From NCBI GenBank assembly GCA_028825335.1, contig JAPKAI010000017.1, forward strand, positions 1 to 42,367: 42,367 bases of DNA, given 5' to 3'. The DNA comes from Gammaproteobacteria bacterium. GTDB lineage: Bacteria > Pseudomonadota > Gammaproteobacteria > Pseudomonadales > Pseudohongiellaceae. A program made the position numbers and the translations under genes. Below are positions 24,934 to 34,397 of this stretch, one piece after another (position 1 is the first letter of the stretch; each line of letters begins with the position of its first letter). The notes under the pieces were generated by a model. It had not been told where the DNA came from. It saw only the letters and a program-made list of their open reading frames with translations, and made no database searches.

Positions 24934-26256
24934 TTAATTTAGGAACGGAGACCAGGCTGGCTCCCGCACATCGCCCTGCGTGGATGGTAAACGGAACCTC
25001 ACCGCCCCGTCAATGGATACGGCATCTAGCACCCCTCTTCCATTGAATTTCGTGGCATACATTATCATGCTGCCGTTCGGTGCAATACTGGGTGATTCGT
25101 CTAAAGAAGTGTTCGTCAATGTTATGACTCTCAAAGTTTCGATATTGAGCACCGCAATCTGATAATTCGGGTCTTGGCGCGTCTCGCGACGGACATGCAC
25201 AAGATTCACCCCATCTGGCAGAAACTTGGCGTTAAGGCATTGAAAACAATCATAAGTTAGGCGCTCTACATTGAAAGAGCTGGCTCCCAGCTCGATCTGG
25301 TAAATTTGCGGCTGACCGGTGCGTTCTGACATGAATACAATAGATTTACTATCGGCAGTCCAGCTAGGCTCTGTATCAATTAATGGATGATCCGTAACCC
25401 TGATTAACTGATTAGTCGTGAGGTCTTGCACATAGATATCCGGGCTACCGTCTTTGGACAGCACCATGGCAAGCTTAGTGCCGTCAGGCGACCATTCTGG
25501 CGAACTGTTTAAGTTCGGGTAGTTAGTTATCTGACGCCTATCGCCCGTGGCGATATTTTGAATATAGATCCGCGGCAGCTCGGTCTCGAACGAGACGTAG
25601 GCGACGTCTCTTCCGGTCGGCGACCAGCTAGGCGACATAATGGGCTCTACAGACTCCAACAATATCTGCGCGCGCTGCCCATCGTAGTCTGCTTTCTCTA
25701 GGCGAAAATTTGTTCTTTCAGAATTCATGTATTCGGCAACGACATACAATATTTCGCTGGTGAAGGCGCCACGTGTACCGGTTACCTGCTCAAATACTAC
25801 GTTGCTTATCTCGTGCGCTATGTCACGAAGCTGAGTCACGCTTCCTGTCAGAACTTCGCCTGCAAGTTTTATCTCACGGTTGATGTCAAAAAATTCGTAC
25901 TGCACTTGAACTAGTTGACTGCCAGGTGCTCTATCGATCTTCCCAACCAATAGATAGTCCTGAGCCAAGATGCGCCAATCGCGGTAAAATACTTCCTGCT
26001 CTTCACTAGGCATGCTGAGCATGCTCGAACGAGACAGAGGACTAAATTCGCCAACCTGCTCCAAGTCGTTCATAACTATCTGTGAAATATTTTCACTTAA
26101 CACACCATTCCCCTGCCAAGAAAAAGGCACAACGGCGATAGGGATTGGATTGTCCGAGCCCTGCGTGATCTGAATGCTTAGTTCCGCATTCGCGGAAAAA
26201 GACAACAGGAACAGACTGCCCACAAGAAAGCAATGTAGCGATTTTTGTAAATTCAA
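24934..26256 (-). CDS. tolB: Tol-Pal system protein TolB
   Basis: TolB is the periplasmic beta-propeller between Pal and TolA. The 440-residue protein has a signal peptide (cleaved near SANA-EL), an N-terminal domain (about 25-160), and about five propeller repeats. These include PSWSPTGRDVAYVSFE, PEWSPDGTKLAMVLS, PSWTADSKSIVFMSERTG and PSIAPNGSMIMYATK. The start is TTG, overlapping the tolA stop in TTGA. GAGG lies 10 nt before, and no other start lies before the propeller. The overlap implies translational coupling. Confidence 0.96.
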   Translation of the reverse strand: MNLQKSLHCFLVGSLFLLSFSANAELSIQITQGSDNPIPIAVVPFSWQGNGVLSENISQIVMNDLEQVGEFSPLSRSSMLSMPSEEQEVFYRDWRILAQDYLLVGKIDRAPGSQLVQVQYEFFDINREIKLAGEVLTGSVTQLRDIAHEISNVVFEQVTGTRGAFTSEILYVVAEYMNSERTNFRLEKADYDGQRAQILLESVEPIMSPSWSPTGRDVAYVSFETELPRIYIQNIATGDRRQITNYPNLNSSPEWSPDGTKLAMVLSKDGSPDIYVQDLTTNQLIRVTDHPLIDTEPSWTADSKSIVFMSERTGQPQIYQIELGASSFNVERLTYDCFQCLNAKFLPDGVNLVHVRRETRQDPNYQIAVLNIETLRVITLTNTSLDESPSIAPNGSMIMYATKFNGRGVLDAVSIDGAVRFRLPSTQGDVREPAWSPFLN

Positions 26257-27098
26257 TTCAGTAGATCCTCGGGTTGGAATATCAGTGAAAGAGACCTGAA
26301 ATTCTCATTAAACACATTAGAAGGCAATGCCTGTAATTCTCTGAACGGTGCTGCACTATAAACTGCATTCTCCGCTGATCTGTCGAAGGCTGGGTCACCA
26401 CTTGACTCGGTAATAACAGCATCAATTAGCTCACCTGTTGGCAACATTCTAATCTGCAATATCGCCCGCATACCATTCCTGGCACTCGGAGGCCTTGACC
26501 AGACACTCTGAACTGCCTGTTGAATTATCGCCATACCACTCTGTACCATTTCAAATTCTGAGCTGGCGAGTTCGACAGCAGCAGCGTTCGCGGCATCTTC
26601 CTGCCTCTGTCTTTCTCTATCTCGGCTCTCTTGTTGACGCTGCGCTTCTGCTAATTCACGCTGCCTGCGCAGCTCTTCCTCACTACGCTCAATCTCCTCA
26701 CGCTCGCGCACAAGTTGATCAGCATCTAGCCTTTGCTGCTCCTGATGTTGCCGCAAGGAAGCCAGCTCTCTCGCCTTTCTTTGTTCTTGTGCCCTCGCGT
26801 CTGCCTGCTCCTGCCTCTGCGCCTCTGCAGCTTCAGCTTCCTGCGCGACCTCCCGTTCTCGAGTCCTCTGTTGTTGCTGCTGCCGCTCCAAACGCTTGCG
26901 CTCGTTTGCAACCTGTGGATTCTCTTGAATCAGCAATGCCTTCACCACAGTAGGCTGAACTAATTCCAATGCCTCTGGGCTTCTGCTGCTCTGCAGATAT
27001 AACAACAACGCCAAAATTACGCTGTGAAAAGTCACGGCAACAACTACCGAGAGCGGGTAGCCGTTGTAGATCACAATATTGTGAAAAGAGTCTTTCAT
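26253..27098 (-). CDS. tolA: TolA, inner-membrane energy transducer
   Basis: TolA spans from the inner membrane, where TolQR energise it, to TolB-Pal. The 281-residue protein has one membrane segment (about 17-36, VVVAVTFHSVILALLLYL), a long Glu/Arg/Gln/Ala-rich helix (about 55-175), and a TonB-like C-terminal domain (about 185-281). The helix is shorter than in E. coli TolA (421 residues). Its repetitive codons open long false frames on the other strand. It starts 5 bp after the tolR stop and overlaps tolB. Confidence 0.94.
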   Translation of the reverse strand: MKDSFHNIVIYNGYPLSVVVAVTFHSVILALLLYLQSSRSPEALELVQPTVVKALLIQENPQVANERKRLERQQQQQRTREREVAQEAEAAEAQRQEQADARAQEQRKARELASLRQHQEQQRLDADQLVREREEIERSEEELRRQRELAEAQRQQESRDRERQRQEDAANAAAVELASSEFEMVQSGMAIIQQAVQSVWSRPPSARNGMRAILQIRMLPTGELIDAVITESSGDPAFDRSAENAVYSAAPFRELQALPSNVFNENFRSLSLIFQPEDLLN

Positions 27099-27103
27099 TT
27101 GCC

Positions 27104-27544
27104 CTAGATAGAGCCGAGGGGCTGTGTAATAAAATTAGGGTTCGCGACCCCGGCTGCCTGCAACGTTGTGATCAGGTTTACCATCAAACCCCAACCTGCT
27201 TTTGTATCACCCTCTACCAGAACTTGTATAGTCGGATTAGCATTGGTGATGATGCCGACCTGCTGCCCTAAGGTTTCCAAAGTTACCGCCTGGCGATCTT
27301 CTCCCGTCGCCCCGACGCTGATGAAATAGTCACCCTCAGCAGTAAGCGAAACAACCAGGGATTCTAGGTTCTCATCGATTGCCAATGGCTCGTTATTCGC
27401 CTCCGGTAATTCCACCTCGATACCCTGATTGAGCAATGGAGCGGTCACCATGAAAACCACAAGCAACACCAGCATCACGTCAATAAAAGGCACGACGTTA
27501 ATCTCACCCATTGGTTTCCGTTTCTTACGGACAATTGTATCCAT
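27104..27544 (-). CDS. tolR: TolR, Tol motor protein
   Basis: TolR forms, with TolQ, the proton-driven motor of the Tol-Pal system. The 146-residue protein has one N-terminal membrane helix, NVVPFIDVMLVLLVVFMVTAP, with the proton-path Asp in FIDVML, then a periplasmic ExbD-like domain. ATG 27544 is preferred over the TTG one codon earlier. It starts 26 bp below tolQ. Confidence 0.96.
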   Translation of the reverse strand: MDTIVRKKRKPMGEINVVPFIDVMLVLLVVFMVTAPLLNQGIEVELPEANNEPLAIDENLESLVVSLTAEGDYFISVGATGEDRQAVTLETLGQQVGIITNANPTIQVLVEGDTKAGWGLMVNLITTLQAAGVANPNFITQPLGSI

Positions 27545-27570
27545 CAAGCAAACCTATTCAGTAGCTGCGC

Positions 27571-28257
27571 TTATTCACTATGTATCTGCCGATGCAGAAT
27601 GCTTGAGAATTCGTCGGTAAAGGTAATGTAGCTGCCGGTTATGTTATCGACACTCGCGGTATATCGGTTGTATACAACCACCGCTGGAATCGCTACGAAC
27701 AGTCCCATGGCGGTGGCGATAAGCGCCTCGGCAATGTCAGGCGCTATAACCTGCATCGTTACCTGAGCCTGACTGGCGAGCCCAATAAACGAATTCATGA
27801 TACCAATAACAGTACCAAATAGGCCGATGTAAACTGAGACTGAAGCGACCGTTGCGAGAAACGGCAGGTGCTTCTCTAGCTTCTCTTCTTCTCTGGAGTA
27901 GGCCACACGCATCGCTCTCTGTGCACCTTCCATAACCGCTTCCTTGTCCATGGTGGGCTGCTGGCGCAAACGCATAAATTCTTTGAATCCAGCGCGAAAG
28001 ATACTTTCCATGCCAACGACTGGAATATCCTCCTTCTGCATCTGACTCCCTTCTTTATAAAGCTGACTCAGATCCATGCCAGACCAGAAACGGTGTTCGA
28101 AACTAAGCACTCCCTTAGAGGCGGACGACAGCACCATCGCACGCTGAAATATCATCACCCAGGAAACTATCGAAAGCCCGAGCAATGTAAGCAGCACTAA
28201 CTGCACTGGCAGACTTGCTTCCAAAATTAGTTGAGTAGGTGTAATCCCTGCGATCAC
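27571..28257 (-). CDS. tolQ: TolQ, Tol motor channel protein
   Basis: TolQ is the MotA/ExbB-family inner-membrane subunit of the Tol motor. From GTG 28257 the protein is 228 residues, close to E. coli TolQ (230). GGAG lies 7 nt before this GTG. An upstream GTG at 28296 would add 13 polar residues with no ribosome site. Three membrane segments are visible: SLPVQLVLLTLLGLSIVSWV (about 11-30), FLATVASVSVYIGLFGTVIG (about 131-150), and IAEALIATAMGLFVAIPAVV (about 170-190). The conserved ExbB-type loop GLFGTVIGIMNSF joins the last two. Confidence 0.95.
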   Translation of the reverse strand: MIAGITPTQLILEASLPVQLVLLTLLGLSIVSWVMIFQRAMVLSSASKGVLSFEHRFWSGMDLSQLYKEGSQMQKEDIPVVGMESIFRAGFKEFMRLRQQPTMDKEAVMEGAQRAMRVAYSREEEKLEKHLPFLATVASVSVYIGLFGTVIGIMNSFIGLASQAQVTMQVIAPDIAEALIATAMGLFVAIPAVVVYNRYTASVDNITGSYITFTDEFSSILHRQIHSE

Positions 28258-28324
28258 TATCGTTCTCCATTTGGGTATCTGTTGCAGATAACCCACGATC
28301 GACCTACGCCGCAGGTCGATGTAT

Positions 28325-28519
28325 TTAATTCGCGCGGATTGAACTCCCGCTGCCTATTACTATGACAACTACTATGATTATGACAATCAAAACCCGCAGG
28401 AAATCCGTGTCATCTAAGGGATTATTCGGCCAAAACGGCAAATAGTTTTGTGAAAAGGCATTTAACTCACTAAATGTAACCGCTGAGAGGTAAATCGAGT
28501 CATCGCGGGGATGAATCAT
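28325..28519 (-). CDS. Doubtful small membrane-anchored ORF between ruvB and tolQ
   Basis: Pseudomonas and E. coli have ybgC in front of tolQ; here there is only a gap of about 330 bp. One minus-strand frame stays open from inside the ruvB end to 28325. From ATG 28519 it would give 64 residues: MIHPRDDSIYLSAVTFSELN, then a stretch with WPNNPLDD, then a hydrophobic tail (LRVLIVIIIVVVIVI) and a short polar end. It has no clear ribosome site. It shows no likeness to YbgC (no thioesterase motif). The upstream continuation (WDFLWGARAGPYSRF) also looks protein-like, so it may be the end of a longer gene broken at ruvB. Coding status is uncertain. Confidence 0.3.
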   Translation of the reverse strand: MIHPRDDSIYLSAVTFSELNAFSQNYLPFWPNNPLDDTDFLRVLIVIIIVVVIVIGSGSSIRAN

Positions 28520-28589
28520 GACTAAATCGTGGCAATAGGGGGTAAAGCGAGAATATGGCCCAGCGCGAGCACCCCAGAGAAAGTCCCAG

Positions 28590-29639
28590 TCAATCCTGCT
28601 CGGGTTGAGCCTGTCCTTGGTTGTAGATGTCTGCCATCTGCTCAGACGGTTTGAGGCCGAAATGACGATAGGCAAACTGGGTGACTACACGCCCACGTGG
28701 CGTGCGCATGATGAAGCCCTGCTGTATCAAATAAGGCTCCAGCACATCCTCGATCGTGTCGCGCTCTTCGCTGATCGCCGCCGCGAGACTGTCGATGCCA
28801 ACCGGACCACCTTCGAACTTTTCGATCATGGTCATCAACAGACGCCGATCCATGTGGTCGAACCCATTCTTATCGATGCTTAGCATATCCAGAGCTAGGC
28901 CCGCCGTTTCCAAGTTTACTTCGCCATTAGCCTTCACTTCAGAATAGTCTCGAACTCTGCGCAGCAATCGATTCGCAATGCGCGGCGTGCCTCGCGAGCG
29001 CTTAGCGATCTCTGCAGCGCCCAATTCGTCGGTCTTAGTACCTAAGATTTTTGCAGAACGACTCACGATATGAGTCAATTCTTCTACCGAATAGAACTCT
29101 AGGCGCTGAATGATGCCAAAGCGATCTCGTAGTGGTGAAGTGAGAAGACCAGCTCGGGTGGTTGCGCCAACCAGAGTAAAGGGGGGAAGGTCCAACTTGA
29201 TCGAACGCGCCGCAGGGCCTTCGCCAATCATGATATCTAACTGATAGTCTTCCATCGCAGGATAGAGTATCTCTTCGATTACCGGGCTCAATCGATGAAT
29301 CTCATCGATAAATAGCACGTCGCCCTCATCTAGGTTGGTTAACATTGCCGCCAGATCACCAGCCTTTTCGAGCACGGGACCCGAAGTCGCCTTTATTGAG
29401 ACCTGAAGCTCATTCGCGATGATGTTCGCGAGCGTAGTCTTTCCCAGACCCGGAGGACCGAATATCAGCGTATGGTCGAGCGGCTCTTCGCGATTGCGAG
29501 CGGCACTAATGAAGATGTCCATCTGCTCTTTGACGTCAACCTGCCCGACATAGTCCGTCAAGACCAAGGGTCGTATGGCACGGTCACCCGATTCTTCTAC
29601 CGGGACCGTCTGAGGCGAGATGAGTCTATCTTCTTCCAT
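28590..29639 (-). CDS. ruvB: Holliday junction branch migration helicase RuvB
   Basis: RuvB is the hexameric AAA+ motor that drives branch migration with RuvA. The 349-residue protein shows Walker [12 protein letters not shown] (about 61-71), Walker [10 protein letters not shown] (about 110), sensor 1 LVGATTRAG, the arginine-finger segment [11 protein letters not shown] and the C-terminal winged-helix part ending RHFGLKPSE. It is the third gene of ruvCAB, 49 bp below ruvA. Confidence 0.98.
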   Translation of the reverse strand: MEEDRLISPQTVPVEESGDRAIRPLVLTDYVGQVDVKEQMDIFISAARNREEPLDHTLIFGPPGLGKTTLANIIANELQVSIKATSGPVLEKAGDLAAMLTNLDEGDVLFIDEIHRLSPVIEEILYPAMEDYQLDIMIGEGPAARSIKLDLPPFTLVGATTRAGLLTSPLRDRFGIIQRLEFYSVEELTHIVSRSAKILGTKTDELGAAEIAKRSRGTPRIANRLLRRVRDYSEVKANGEVNLETAGLALDMLSIDKNGFDHMDRRLLMTMIEKFEGGPVGIDSLAAAISEERDTIEDVLEPYLIQQGFIMRTPRGRVVTQFAYRHFGLKPSEQMADIYNQGQAQPEQD

Positions 29640-29688
29640 TCTAATTCTGATTCCGTATCGTTCTAACGATCAATGTTTACTTAAACGA

Positions 29689-30294
29689 TTAAGCCATACT
29701 CTTCAGTGAGTGCCGAATTAGTTCTTCCGAACCTGCAATCTCTGGATTTGACTTTAATACTTGAGCAATAGCATGAGCTGCCTGTTGAGGCTTATACCCA
29801 AGAGAGATTAGCGCCGTTTCTGCATCATTCGTAATTGAAGGGGAAGCAGATGATAAGACGTCGCCACTTACCGTATCCGCCTCACCGTCCCAGTCTTTTA
29901 AACGATCACGCATCTCTATCAACAATCGCTCTGCGGTCTTCTTGCCGATGCCGGGCATCTTAACCATTGCATTGATATCGTTGCTACGCACAGCTCTCAC
30001 AAATTCGTTTGCTTCCATGCTGGATAGAATGCCCAGGGCCATCTTCGGACCCACGCCATTGACCTTAATTAGCGAGCGAAACATCGACTTGTCTTTCTCT
30101 TCAAAAAAACCATAGAGCAATTGAGCGTCTTCACGCACGACAAAGTGCGTGTGCAGGGTTAATTCTTTTCCTAGATCGGGCAGTTGGTAGAGTGTACTCA
30201 TGGGCACCTGCACTTCGTAGCAAATGCCAGCCACATCGATCTGAATTTCCGGGGGTTTTTTGTCGACTAGAATGCCGCGTATTCTTCCTATCAC
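29689..30294 (-). CDS. ruvA: Holliday junction DNA-binding protein RuvA
   Basis: RuvA binds four-way junctions and loads RuvB. The 201-residue protein begins MIGRIRGIL, the family start, with an OB-fold N-terminal domain. It has two helix-hairpin-helix motifs (KVNGVGPKMALGIL and MPGIGKKTAERLLIEM) and a C-terminal RuvB-binding domain (about 155-201, EAETALISLGYK-like). The start is GTG and overlaps the ruvC stop in GTGA, so the genes are coupled. Confidence 0.97.
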   Translation of the reverse strand: MIGRIRGILVDKKPPEIQIDVAGICYEVQVPMSTLYQLPDLGKELTLHTHFVVREDAQLLYGFFEEKDKSMFRSLIKVNGVGPKMALGILSSMEANEFVRAVRSNDINAMVKMPGIGKKTAERLLIEMRDRLKDWDGEADTVSGDVLSSASPSITNDAETALISLGYKPQQAAHAIAQVLKSNPEIAGSEELIRHSLKSMA

Positions 30295-30809
30295 GTGAAT
30301 CTCTTCCTGCTAAATGATTTTGCACCGGCCATGCGGATCAGACTAGCTTCGGTATTGGCATGACAGATAGCAACTGCGAGCGCATCCGCTGCATCTTCGG
30401 CTATGTTATCACTTATCGCCAGAAGCGCTTTAACCATGTGCTGAACTTGCAGCTTGTCCGCGCCGCCAGAACCAACCACGGCCTGCTTAACTTTGCGGGC
30501 CGAGTATTCCGCGACAGGAAGATCATGTGAAAGACAGGCGACCATAGCGCTACCCCTTGCCTGACCGAGCTTTAATGCGGAGGCTGCATTCTTGCCCATA
30601 AATACGTCTTCAACGGCCGCCTGCTGCGGAGAGTATTCCTCTATCACTTGGCAGATTTCTGAGAATATGATTTTTAGGCGTTCAGGCAGAGACGCGCTGC
30701 TTGTTTTGACACAGCCGCAGTGAATGTACTCCAGTTTATTACCGACAGAATTAATCAGGCCATAGCCCGTGATACGGGAACCGGGATCGATGCCGAGAAT
30801 TATGGCCAT
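30291..30809 (-). CDS. ruvC: Holliday junction resolvase RuvC
   Basis: RuvC cuts Holliday junctions symmetrically. From ATG 30809 (GAGGA 6 nt before) the protein is 172 residues. Catalytic acidic residues are visible: Asp7 in ILGIDPGSRITGYG, the Glu in AVEDVFMGKN, and the pair in NIAEDAADALAVAICH near 138-142. The upstream TTG/GTG region to 30851 lacks family similarity. It is the first of three overlapping or close ruv genes, 99 bp below yebC. Confidence 0.97.
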   Translation of the reverse strand: MAIILGIDPGSRITGYGLINSVGNKLEYIHCGCVKTSSASLPERLKIIFSEICQVIEEYSPQQAAVEDVFMGKNAASALKLGQARGSAMVACLSHDLPVAEYSARKVKQAVVGSGGADKLQVQHMVKALLAISDNIAEDAADALAVAICHANTEASLIRMAGAKSFSRKRFT

Positions 30810-30908
30810 TTTGTTCCTCAGTCTGGGTGCTCGAGAACAGGCAACGCTCAATGGATGCTATGCCTGCTTCGATGCTTGACAGGCGTGCTTGTTTAACTCT
30901 TGTTCTAG

Positions 30909-31652
30909 CTAAAGTTGGGCAGCTATCTCATCCGAGATATTGGCATTGTGGTAGACATTCTGAACATCGTCTAAGTCTTCCATAAGATCGATTAGATGCA
31001 CTAGTGTCTCGGCAGAATTCAGATCGAGATCAGCTTCTGTTGATGCCAACATGGTCATCTCTGCAGAATTCGCCTTAATACCAGCCCCATTGAGAGCATC
31101 TTGCACGGCACCGAAGGTTTCCAGCGTCGTCATCACATCGATACTGCTATCTTCATTGGTCACGATGTCATGCGCGCCCGCGTCCAAAGCAACTTCCATG
31201 ATCTTCTCTTCGCTACACCCTGCGGGAAAGCTAATAATACCAGTCCGTACGAATAGATAGGCCACGGAGCCGTTGGTTCCAAGGGTGCCACCGAATTTTG
31301 TAAAGGCGTGACGCACCTCGGCAACGGTGCGGTTCTTATTGTCGGTCAACGTTTCGACGAGCACAGCAGTTCCGCCTGGGCCATAACCCTCGTAACTCAA
31401 CTCTTCTAAGTTATCACTCTCGGCCGTGCCTGCGCCGCGTGCGACCGCGCGATCGATAGTATCGCGAGTCATATTAGCGGCGAGCGCCTTATCGACTGTA
31501 GCGCGCAGACTTGGATTATCTGCTACGTCGCCACCGCCTGCTTTTGCCGCAACAGTAAGCTCACGAATTATTTTCGTAAAAACCTTACCGCGCTTCGCAT
31601 CCTGCCCTGCTTTTCGGTGCTTGATGTTGGCCCATTTACTATGACCTGCCAT
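30909..31652 (-). CDS. yebC: YebC/PmpR family DNA-binding regulator
   Basis: A 247-residue member of the YebC/PmpR family, beginning [21 protein letters not shown], the family hallmark. [19 protein letters not shown] and [19 protein letters not shown] follow. Family members have been reported as transcription regulators (PmpR in Pseudomonas) and, more recently, as translation factors. The place between aspS and ruvC is the same as in Pseudomonas. Confidence 0.95.
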   Translation of the reverse strand: MAGHSKWANIKHRKAGQDAKRGKVFTKIIRELTVAAKAGGGDVADNPSLRATVDKALAANMTRDTIDRAVARGAGTAESDNLEELSYEGYGPGGTAVLVETLTDNKNRTVAEVRHAFTKFGGTLGTNGSVAYLFVRTGIISFPAGCSEEKIMEVALDAGAHDIVTNEDSSIDVMTTLETFGAVQDALNGAGIKANSAEMTMLASTEADLDLNSAETLVHLIDLMEDLDDVQNVYHNANISDEIAAQL

Positions 31653-31743
31653 AACAGCCTAACTCCCGATCTTATGATTCTTATCTAAATTCCTTTGCAC
31701 CTACTATTTATAGGTACTTTCTTTAGGGTCTACTTCATCAACT

Positions 31744-33522
31744 CTAAAACTGTTTCGGAGCAGCTTGCTCTCGCAATCTGATATTAAGTTCCTTGAGCTG
31801 CTTCGCTGATACATTACCAGGCGCCTGGGTCAGTGGGCACGCAGCCGACTGCGTCTTCGGAAAGGCGATAACGTCACGGATCGACGTCGCTCCAGTCATC
31901 AACATAATAAGCCTGTCCAGACCAAAGGCGATACCACCATGGGGAGGACAACCGTAACTCAGAGCTTCTAACAAGAAGCCGAACTTCTCCAGCGCTTCTT
32001 CCTCGCCGATGCCTAGCACTTCGAACACAGACTGCTGCATTTCCACCTTGTTGATACGAATCGAGCCGCCACCGAGTTCGGTGCCATTTAACACCATGTC
32101 ATAGGCTCTAGAGAGCGCGGCAAGAGGGTCCGCTGCCAGCTGCTTCGCATCGCAAGATGGCGCCGTAAAAGGGTGGTGCAGTGACGTCAGACTGCCATCG
32201 CTCGCGATGTCGAACATGGGGAAATCGACAACCCATAATGGCGCCCAGCCTTCTTTGATCTGACCAAGGTCTTCTGCCACTTTGATTCGCAGCGCACCCA
32301 ATGCCTCGTTCACCACTTTGGACTTGTCCGCACCGAAAAAGATGATATCCCCAGTCTGCGCTTCCAGCTTCTTCATCAATGCGTGTACGACTTCATCCGG
32401 CATGAATTTTAAGATCGGTGACTGCAGACCCTCTAAGCCTGCATCTATGTCATTCACCTTAACCCAGGCCAAACCCTTAGCGCCGTAGATGCCAACAAAC
32501 TTCGTATATTCATCTATTACCTTGCGGCTAATGCTCGCTCCGGAAGGAACACGTAGCGCAGCAACACGACTCTGATCATCGTTCGCCGGGCCACTAAATA
32601 CTTTAAATTCCACCTCTTTCATTAGATCCGCGATATCTACGAGTTCCAAATCGATCCTTAGATCTGGCTTGTCAGAGCCAAAACGGTGCATAGCCTCCGC
32701 ATGCGTCATGCGAGGAAAAGTGCCTAGATCTGCATCTAGATGCTTCTTAAATACATCGCTGATCAGCTGCTCCATAACGGCCATAATCTGCTCTTCATCC
32801 ATGAATGAAGTCTCGACATCGATCTGCGTGAACTCGGGCTGACGGTCGGCACGCAGGTCTTCGTCTCTAAAACATTTCGCTATCTGGTAGTAACGGTCCA
32901 TGCCCGCCGCCATTAGAATCTGCTTAAACAGCTGCGGCGATTGTGGCAGCGCGAAAAAATTATTCGGATGCGTTCTGCTGGGCACAAGATAGTCACGAGC
33001 ACCCTCGGGGGTTGCCTTAGTAAGTAGCGGGGTTTCTACATCAACGTAGCCATTACCATCCAAGAAATTACGCACAGTATTGGTTACTTTCGAACGAAAT
33101 CGCAGTCTTTCCGCCATTTCTGGCCGACGTAGGTCAATGTAGCGATAGCGCAGCCGGATGTCTTCACCAACCTCAGAATGGTCGTCTAAATGTATAGGCG
33201 GTGTTTCTGCTGCATTGAGTATTTCCAGCTGCTTGCCCAGCACTTCTATCTTGCCCGTACCCATATCATTGTTAACCGTGCCTTCCGGACGCAAGCGGAC
33301 GATTCCAGTTACCCTGACCACGAACTCATTACGCACACCTTCGGCAATGGCGAAGCTTTCTACGGTATCTGGGTCATAGACAACCTGAGCGATCCCTTCT
33401 CTATCTCTGACGTCGAGGAAGATAACCCCGCCGTGATCTCGGCGACGGTGAACCCATCCGCATAATTGGACTTCCTGATCCACAAATGATTCGTTTAGTT
33501 CACCGCAATAGTTACTGCGCAT
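31744..33522 (-). CDS. aspS: Aspartyl-tRNA synthetase, class II
   Basis: Charges tRNA-Asp. The 592-residue protein has the N-terminal OB-fold ([20 protein letters not shown]), motif 2 ([23 protein letters not shown]), the GAD insertion of bacterial AspRS (about 290-430) and motif 3 ([13 protein letters not shown]). Length is normal. A tRNA-Asp gene, a substrate, lies at the window start. It lies 97 bp below the FmdB-type gene and 91 bp above yebC. Confidence 0.98.
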   Translation of the reverse strand: MRSNYCGELNESFVDQEVQLCGWVHRRRDHGGVIFLDVRDREGIAQVVYDPDTVESFAIAEGVRNEFVVRVTGIVRLRPEGTVNNDMGTGKIEVLGKQLEILNAAETPPIHLDDHSEVGEDIRLRYRYIDLRRPEMAERLRFRSKVTNTVRNFLDGNGYVDVETPLLTKATPEGARDYLVPSRTHPNNFFALPQSPQLFKQILMAAGMDRYYQIAKCFRDEDLRADRQPEFTQIDVETSFMDEEQIMAVMEQLISDVFKKHLDADLGTFPRMTHAEAMHRFGSDKPDLRIDLELVDIADLMKEVEFKVFSGPANDDQSRVAALRVPSGASISRKVIDEYTKFVGIYGAKGLAWVKVNDIDAGLEGLQSPILKFMPDEVVHALMKKLEAQTGDIIFFGADKSKVVNEALGALRIKVAEDLGQIKEGWAPLWVVDFPMFDIASDGSLTSLHHPFTAPSCDAKQLAADPLAALSRAYDMVLNGTELGGGSIRINKVEMQQSVFEVLGIGEEEALEKFGFLLEALSYGCPPHGGIAFGLDRLIMLMTGATSIRDVIAFPKTQSAACPLTQAPGNVSAKQLKELNIRLREQAAPKQF

Positions 33523-33619
33523 AGCGTTTTCCTGTTTGATACTTTCTTTATGTTGATCCGCTTTTGAAGCGGAATATCTGGTAGCGATCAGTCTAGTCGA
33601 CTAGCGTTCGTTCGATTAA

Positions 33620-34006
33620 CTAACTAGAAGCGACTTTTGACGGCGTTTTTTTGCTGTCTGTCCCCTTACTTTTCACAGCGCCCTTGTCAGCGGGCGCTTT
33701 CCCGTCTCTCTTACTCGGGGATGAGTCGGGTTTTTCTTCTGCAGATTTTTCTGAGTTGCCAGATTTTTCAGAATTGGTGCCACCTGAGGTTGCCGACTCG
33801 GATTCGGCAAGCTGCTTCTTGTTGCCCGTTTTGAAGTCAGTCTCGTACCACCCACCACCTTTTAAGCGAAAGCTCGCCGCCGAAATCAGCTTGTTTAAGC
33901 CAGACTTCCCGCAAGCAGGGCAATCCCGCAATGGCTTTTCGCTCATCTTCTGCAGAGCTTCCAACTTGTGTTCACATTTCGTGCACTGGTATTCATAAAT
34001 CGGCAT
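33620..34006 (-). CDS. FmdB-type zinc ribbon protein
   Basis: A 128-residue protein starting MPIYEYQCTKC, the FmdB/CxxC_CxxC_SSSS family signature, with zinc cysteines 8, 11, 29 and 32. RLKGGGWYETDF closes the conserved part (about 1-60). The rest is a Ser/Lys/Glu-rich disordered tail rich in GNSEKS and KGTDSKK. Function is unknown; the family is named for a formamidase regulator. A similar gene precedes aspS in Pseudomonas. Confidence 0.9.
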   Translation of the reverse strand: MPIYEYQCTKCEHKLEALQKMSEKPLRDCPACGKSGLNKLISAASFRLKGGGWYETDFKTGNKKQLAESESATSGGTNSEKSGNSEKSAEEKPDSSPSKRDGKAPADKGAVKSKGTDSKKTPSKVASS

Positions 34007-34101
34007 CGAACTTATTCCTTGGACTCAAATTCCACCGCTGAGATCGATTATCGAACCCAGACCCGCGATTTAGCTTGGGCCAGAGGTGCTAAAAGCCGGC
34101 G

Positions 34102-34107
34102 ATTATA
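34102..34107 (-). promoter_or_regulatory. Possible -10 box for the fmdB-type/aspS transcript
   Basis: A perfect TATAAT on the minus strand, 95 bp above the FmdB-type start, followed by a GC-rich GCCGGC. The -35 position, 17 nt up, has no good match, so an activator may be needed or the box may be chance. Confidence 0.35.
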
Positions 34108-34187
34108 CCTTATATGGTTTTTCTCTCGCACCTATCTTTGCGTTCTCTTGACACTCTCTTCCGTGTTTTTATGCCAACCCTCATCTC

Positions 34188-34397
34188 TCATGGCGCCTTC
34201 CCCACACCAGCGCTGACATATCCATGCCATTCTTGCGCCCATTTCCGAAGAAAATTCGCAGCTTTCGATAGTACCTCTCCTTCGAAGTCCGTGGCCGCAG
34301 AGCACAGTGACGCATCATTGCTAATGAGGACTGGTTCTTGATGCACCTGATTATCTTTACCCTCACCTATTTGGAGCACCAGGTAATATCCAGTCAA
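34188..34397 (-). CDS. Doubtful small ORF in the gap above the FmdB-type gene
   Basis: A 69-residue frame from TTG 34397: TGYYLVLQIGEGKDNQVHQE, then NDASLCSAATDFEGEVLSKA and FLRKWAQEWHGYVSAGVG. The residue mix looks protein-like (balanced charge, a helix with FLRKWAQEW), and overlapping frames look worse. But the start is TTG with no ribosome site, and a stop lies only four codons above. I do not recognise the family. It could be a small orphan gene or a relic. Confidence 0.3.
   Translation of the reverse strand: MTGYYLVLQIGEGKDNQVHQEPVLISNDASLCSAATDFEGEVLSKAANFLRKWAQEWHGYVSAGVGKAP

Noticed and set aside
26495-26963. Long plus-strand frames opposite tolA
   Set aside because: They arise from the Glu/Arg/Gln/Ala repeat codons of the TolA helix read backwards.
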